From positions 1 through 28,151 of the forward strand of contig CALISI010000082.1 of the NCBI GenBank assembly GCA_938041695.1: a stretch of 28,151 nucleotides of DNA, read 5' to 3'. Positions 25,082 through 28,151 of this stretch are shown here, in pieces. The position numbers and the translations under genes are program-made. The stretch's first letter is position 1. Each line of letters starts with the position of its first letter. Under the pieces are notes generated by a model. It was not told the origin of the DNA. It searched no databases and was given only the letters and a program-made list of their open reading frames with translations. The stretch comes from an uncultured Actinomyces sp. (lineage in GTDB: Bacteria > Actinomycetota > Actinomycetes > Actinomycetales > Actinomycetaceae).

Positions 25082-25135
25082 GCCACTAGTCGAGATAATG
25101 AGCGGGGGACTCCCCCACGTGGCCAGATTTTGTTA
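25081..25135 (+). terminator. Terminator-like structure after dciA
   Basis: GGCCAC (25081-25086) pairs with GTGGCC (25119-25124) around an inner GGGGG-ACT-CCCCC stem (25104-25116), followed by ATTTTGTT. It begins at the last base of the dciA stop. Confidence 0.55.
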
Positions 25136-25184
25136 GTCTTCAACTGAATCCCGCACACTAGTGCGAATTTGATGAGGAGTAACA

Positions 25185-26141
25185 ATGAGCAATCCGTACG
25201 CGCAACAGGGCGGTAACGGGTGGGGAAACAACCCCCAGGGGCAGCAGGGCTACGGCCAGGGCGCCTACGGCGGGCAACCCCAACAGCAGGGCTACGGGAA
25301 CGGCCAGTATGGCGCCCAGCCCCAGCAGGGCTACGGGCAGGACGCATCCAACCCGTACGGCGCTGCAAACACGCAGAACCCCTATGGCGGGCAGAGCAAC
25401 GCAAATCCCTACGGTGGCCAAGGCGGCAACGCCTACGGTATGCAGAACCAGGGCGGCTACCCGCAGGGCTATGGGCAGCCTGGAACACCGATGGGCGCTC
25501 CCCAGAAGAAGTCGAAGACCCCCCTCATCGTCGGCGTCGTCGCGGGCGTCGTCGTCCTCCTCATGATCGGTGGCCTCGTCGTCTGGGGCCTGTTCGGCTC
25601 CGGTTCCACGAGTGCCTCGGACCCCTCCTCTGATCCCTCCTCGTCCTCCACGAGTGATTCAGGTTCGGGATCGTCGAACGGTAACAAGGGTTCGGGATCG
25701 TCGAACGGTAACAAGGGCTCGAGCTCGTCGAAGGGGAACAGCGGATCCCAAGACCACTATGTCGCCGACCTCGCCGGTGGCGCCATCCACGTGGAAAGCA
25801 AGAACATTGAGTTGGGTCCCAAAGATGACGACGGCGACCAGACTGTGGTCGTCACGTACACCGTCACTAACAAAAGCTACAAGGACGAGGAAGTAAATCC
25901 TCTGATCACCTTGCCCATGCTGTTCCAAGACGATAAGCTCCTGGAATCCGCGACATTCATTAAGAAAGATCTTCCGGGCTATGACCCCATGGAGTTGTTG
26001 TCGCAGATAAACGTGGGTGAGACCAAGACGGTCGTGCTCGGCTATAAGCTCAAGAGCACCACGCAGACCGTCGTCGTCTACGGCCTTGACCTGTTCGATG
26101 CAGACAATGATATCCCGTCCTACTCGTGGGATCCGAAGTAA
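25185..26141 (+). CDS. Membrane protein with Gln/Gly/Tyr-rich tail and DUF5067-like extracellular domain
   Basis: A 318-residue protein of unknown role. Residues 1-105 are low-complexity, rich in Gly, Gln, Tyr and Asn (repeated QGYG, NPYG). A basic PQKKSKTP precedes one membrane helix (about 113-137, LIVGVVAGVVVLLMIGGLVVWGLF). A Ser/Gly linker contains three copies of a GSxSSxGNK unit, two of them identical at DNA level over 27 bp (25662-25688, 25689-25715). The outer domain (about 195-318) reads VVTYTVTNKSYKDEEVNPLI, LPMLFQDDKLLESATF, LGYKLK, a pattern I associate with DUF5067. ATG 25185 has AGGAG 7 nt upstream. It sits alone between dciA and gyrB, with a terminator on either side. The name is from motif memory. 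Confidence 0.75.
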   Translation: MSNPYAQQGGNGWGNNPQGQQGYGQGAYGGQPQQQGYGNGQYGAQPQQGYGQDASNPYGAANTQNPYGGQSNANPYGGQGGNAYGMQNQGGYPQGYGQPGTPMGAPQKKSKTPLIVGVVAGVVVLLMIGGLVVWGLFGSGSTSASDPSSDPSSSSTSDSGSGSSNGNKGSGSSNGNKGSSSSKGNSGSQDHYVADLAGGAIHVESKNIELGPKDDDGDQTVVVTYTVTNKSYKDEEVNPLITLPMLFQDDKLLESATFIKKDLPGYDPMELLSQINVGETKTVVLGYKLKSTTQTVVVYGLDLFDADNDIPSYSWDPK

Positions 26142-26230
26142 TCTGATCCCCTCTCAGGCCTGTGTCGACAGGCGCAGGCCGCGCTGCGGCGGTGACCGCA
26201 ACGCAGGCGGTTGCTCCGCCTGAACGCACG

Positions 26231-26270
26231 CACCGGGGCCGCCCTCCCAGCCGGGAGGGCGGCCCCGTGT
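26231..26270 (+). terminator. Strong hairpin after the DUF5067-like gene
   Basis: CGGGGCCGCCCTCCC (26234-26248) pairs over 15 bp with GGGAGGGCGGCCCCG (26253-26267) around AGCC. No T-run follows, but the stem is very strong. The remaining gap to gyrB (26271-26440) holds AT-rich promoter-like bases (TAGAAT 26390-26395, TATAAG 26397-26402) without a clear -35. Confidence 0.7.
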
Positions 26271-26440
26271 GTCCCAGCCGCAGCCACAATCGGCATGTGA
26301 CTCATCACAGTCGAGTTTTCGTTGCAATCACACAGTTTGTAAAGTAACCCTCCGAGCCTGTCAATCCCGGGTACAAGCGCCACTTTTGGTAGAATCTATA
26401 AGGTTAAACATCTATTTTCGCGCAATGCGAGGGGAGCCAC

Positions 26441-28151
26441 GTGGCTGACAACGAGAAGACCGCCGAAGGCGAACAGTCCTACGGCGCATCGGACATCACC
26501 GTCCTCGAGGGCCTGGAAGCCGTCCGCAAGCGCCCGGGCATGTACATCGGATCCACCGGCGAACGCGGCCTGCACCATCTGGTGTACGAGGTCGTCGACA
26601 ACTCCGTCGACGAGGCCCTGGCCGGCTACGCCGACCACATCGAGGTCACGATCCAGGCAGACGGCGGCATCAAGGTCGTCGACAACGGCCGAGGCATCCC
26701 CGTCGACGAGCACCCCACCGAGCACAAGCCCACCGTCGAGGTCGTCATGACGATCCTCCACGCCGGCGGCAAGTTCGGCGGCGGCGGATACGCCGTCTCC
26801 GGCGGCCTGCACGGCGTCGGCATCTCCGTCGTCAACGCCCTCTCCACCCGTGTGAACACCGAAATCCGCCGCCAGGGCTACGTGTGGCGCATGTCGTTCG
26901 CAAACGGCGGCACCCCCATCACCCCCCTCGAACGCGGCGAAGCAACCGACGAAACCGGCACCACGCAGGTCTTCTACCCGGACCCCGAAATCTTCGAAAC
27001 CGTCGAATTCGACTTCGAAACCCTGCGCCAGCGCTTCCAGCAGATGGCCTTCCTCAACAAGGGCCTGCGCATCACCCTGACCGACGAGCGCGAGTCCGCC
27101 ACCGACGAAGGCGACGAGATCGCCGGCGGCGAGGAGGCCTCGGACAAGAAGACCAAGGGCCACCGCACCGTCACCTACTGCTACGAACACGGCCTGCGCG
27201 ACTACGTCGAATACCTCGATTCCGCCAAGAAGTCCGACACGATCAACAACGAGATCATCGACTTCGAAGCCGAAAACGACGAAGGCACCATGAGCGTGGA
27301 AATCGCCATGCAATGGACCACCGCCTACTCCTCCTCCGTCCACACCTTCGCCAACACGATCAACACCACCGAAGGCGGCATGCACGAGGAGGGCTTCCGC
27401 ACCGCGCTCACCTCCCTCGTCAACCGCTACGGCCGCGACAAAGGCATCATCCGCGACAAGGACGACAACCTCACCGGTGACGACGTCCGCGAAGGCCTGA
27501 CCGCCGTCATCTCGATCAAGCTCACCGAGCCCCAGTTCGAAGGCCAGACGAAGACCAAGCTCGGCAACACCGAGGCCCGCACCTTTGTTCAGCAGCAGGT
27601 CTATTCCAAGCTCACCGACTGGTTCGACGCCCACCCCGCCGACGCCAAGGCCATCATCGCCAAGGGCCAGGCCGCCCAGGCCGCCCGCGTCGCCGCCCGC
27701 AAGGCCCGCGAGGCCACGCGCCGCAAGGGCGTCCTCGAATCCGCCTCCATGCCCGGCAAGCTGCGCGACTGCTCCTCGCGCACACCCTCCAAATGCGAAA
27801 TCTTCATCGTCGAGGGTGACTCCGCAGGCGGCTCCGCCGTCGGCGGCCGCGACCCCGAGCACCAGGCCATCCTGCCCATCCGCGGCAAGATCCTCAACGT
27901 CGAAAAGGCACGCCTGGACCGAGCCCTGTCCTCGGATACGATCCGCTCCCTCATCACCGCCTTCGGCACCGGCATCGGCGAAGACTTCGACATCTCCAAG
28001 CTCCGCTACGGCAAGATCGTCATCATGGCAGACGCCGACGTCGACGGCCAGCACATCGCCACGCTGCTGCTGACCCTCCTCTTCCGCTACATGCGCCCCC
28101 TCATCGAGGGCGGCCACACCTTCATCGCGATGCCCCCGCTGTACCGCATCA
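26441..28151 (+). CDS. gyrB: DNA gyrase subunit B, 3' end beyond the window
   Basis: The first 570 codons of GyrB, the ATPase half of gyrase that introduces negative supercoils. The ATPase domain begins GLEAVRKRPGMYIGSTGERG and LHHLVYEVVDNSVDEALAG (Mg-binding Asn), then VVDNGRGIPV, GKFGGGGYAVSGGLHGVG (ATP lid) and the QTKTKLGN loop lysine. The TOPRIM domain shows IVEGDSAGG and MADADVDGQHI with its acidic residues. A charged insertion (ESATDEGDEIAGGEEASDKK) is present between strands near residue 220, as seen in several actinobacteria. The start is GTG 26441 behind GAGGGGAG. No stop occurs before 28151. The quinolone-pocket region continues outside. Confidence 0.98.
   Translation, partial: MADNEKTAEGEQSYGASDITVLEGLEAVRKRPGMYIGSTGERGLHHLVYEVVDNSVDEALAGYADHIEVTIQADGGIKVVDNGRGIPVDEHPTEHKPTVEVVMTILHAGGKFGGGGYAVSGGLHGVGISVVNALSTRVNTEIRRQGYVWRMSFANGGTPITPLERGEATDETGTTQVFYPDPEIFETVEFDFETLRQRFQQMAFLNKGLRITLTDERESATDEGDEIAGGEEASDKKTKGHRTVTYCYEHGLRDYVEYLDSAKKSDTINNEIIDFEAENDEGTMSVEIAMQWTTAYSSSVHTFANTINTTEGGMHEEGFRTALTSLVNRYGRDKGIIRDKDDNLTGDDVREGLTAVISIKLTEPQFEGQTKTKLGNTEARTFVQQQVYSKLTDWFDAHPADAKAIIAKGQAAQAARVAARKAREATRRKGVLESASMPGKLRDCSSRTPSKCEIFIVEGDSAGGSAVGGRDPEHQAILPIRGKILNVEKARLDRALSSDTIRSLITAFGTGIGEDFDISKLRYGKIVIMADADVDGQHIATLLLTLLFRYMRPLIEGGHTFIAMPPLYRI

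Noticed and set aside
26396..28117. 573-codon minus-strand ORF opposite gyrB
   Set aside because: Gly/Val/Asp-rich antisense shadow of gyrB with no family motif.

Overview
The window is high-GC DNA from the replication-origin region of an actinobacterium. The order rsmG-khpB-yidC-yidD-rnpA-rpmH / dnaA-dnaN-recF-dciA-gyrB with parA-parB close by is the classic actinobacterial origin layout. The anchored-repeat ABC transporter cluster, the LAxTG-type sorting signal and the DUF5067 protein suggest the Actinomyces/Schaalia group (family Actinomycetaceae). The genus is an inference from gene content; no marker was compared with a database.

Layout. Positions 82-1540 hold a decayed ISL3-family insertion sequence with readable 17-bp ends and a transposase broken by at least six frame changes. 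It abuts the 5' remnant of an AlbA_2/Schlafen-type ATP-binding gene (about 1608-1773, minus strand), whose upstream side carries a striking 21-bp-period array of palindromic sites (1771-1913). From 8667 leftward to 2135 runs one minus-strand operon of five coupled genes: a LAxTG surface protein with two repeat modules, a lipoprotein metal-binding receptor with a module inserted, a membrane-anchored single-module protein, an ABC ATPase and an ABC permease. A clear promoter overlapped by a Zur-like operator precedes it, so this looks like a zinc-repressed surface-capture and import system. Positions 8668-9905 are mostly non-coding, with a 32-residue small ORF that has its own RBS and terminator, repeats, hairpins and a parS site.

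Positions 9906-12295 (plus) encode a PLP aminotransferase and a D-alanine--D-alanine ligase, closed by a strong hairpin that touches a parS site. A HAD hydrolase (minus) follows, then parB and parA (minus) and the rsmG-khpB-yidC-yidD-rnpA-rpmH block (minus) with a good promoter for rpmH. DnaA boxes lie on both sides of dnaA (19751-19930 and 21548-21725). dnaN, recF, dciA, a membrane DUF5067 protein and the first 570 codons of gyrB complete the plus-strand arm.

How it fits together. Initiation (dnaA, dnaN, dciA, gyrB), repair (recF), origin segregation (parA, parB and six perfect 16-bp parS sites spread over 2.0-14.9 kb) and membrane insertion/RNA processing (yidC, yidD, rnpA, rpmH, khpB, rsmG) form the conserved core. 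The accessory part is on the left. The most unusual observations are the receptor whose inserted wall-repeat module has its two halves in swapped order, and the 21-bp palindrome array next to the truncated AlbA_2 gene.
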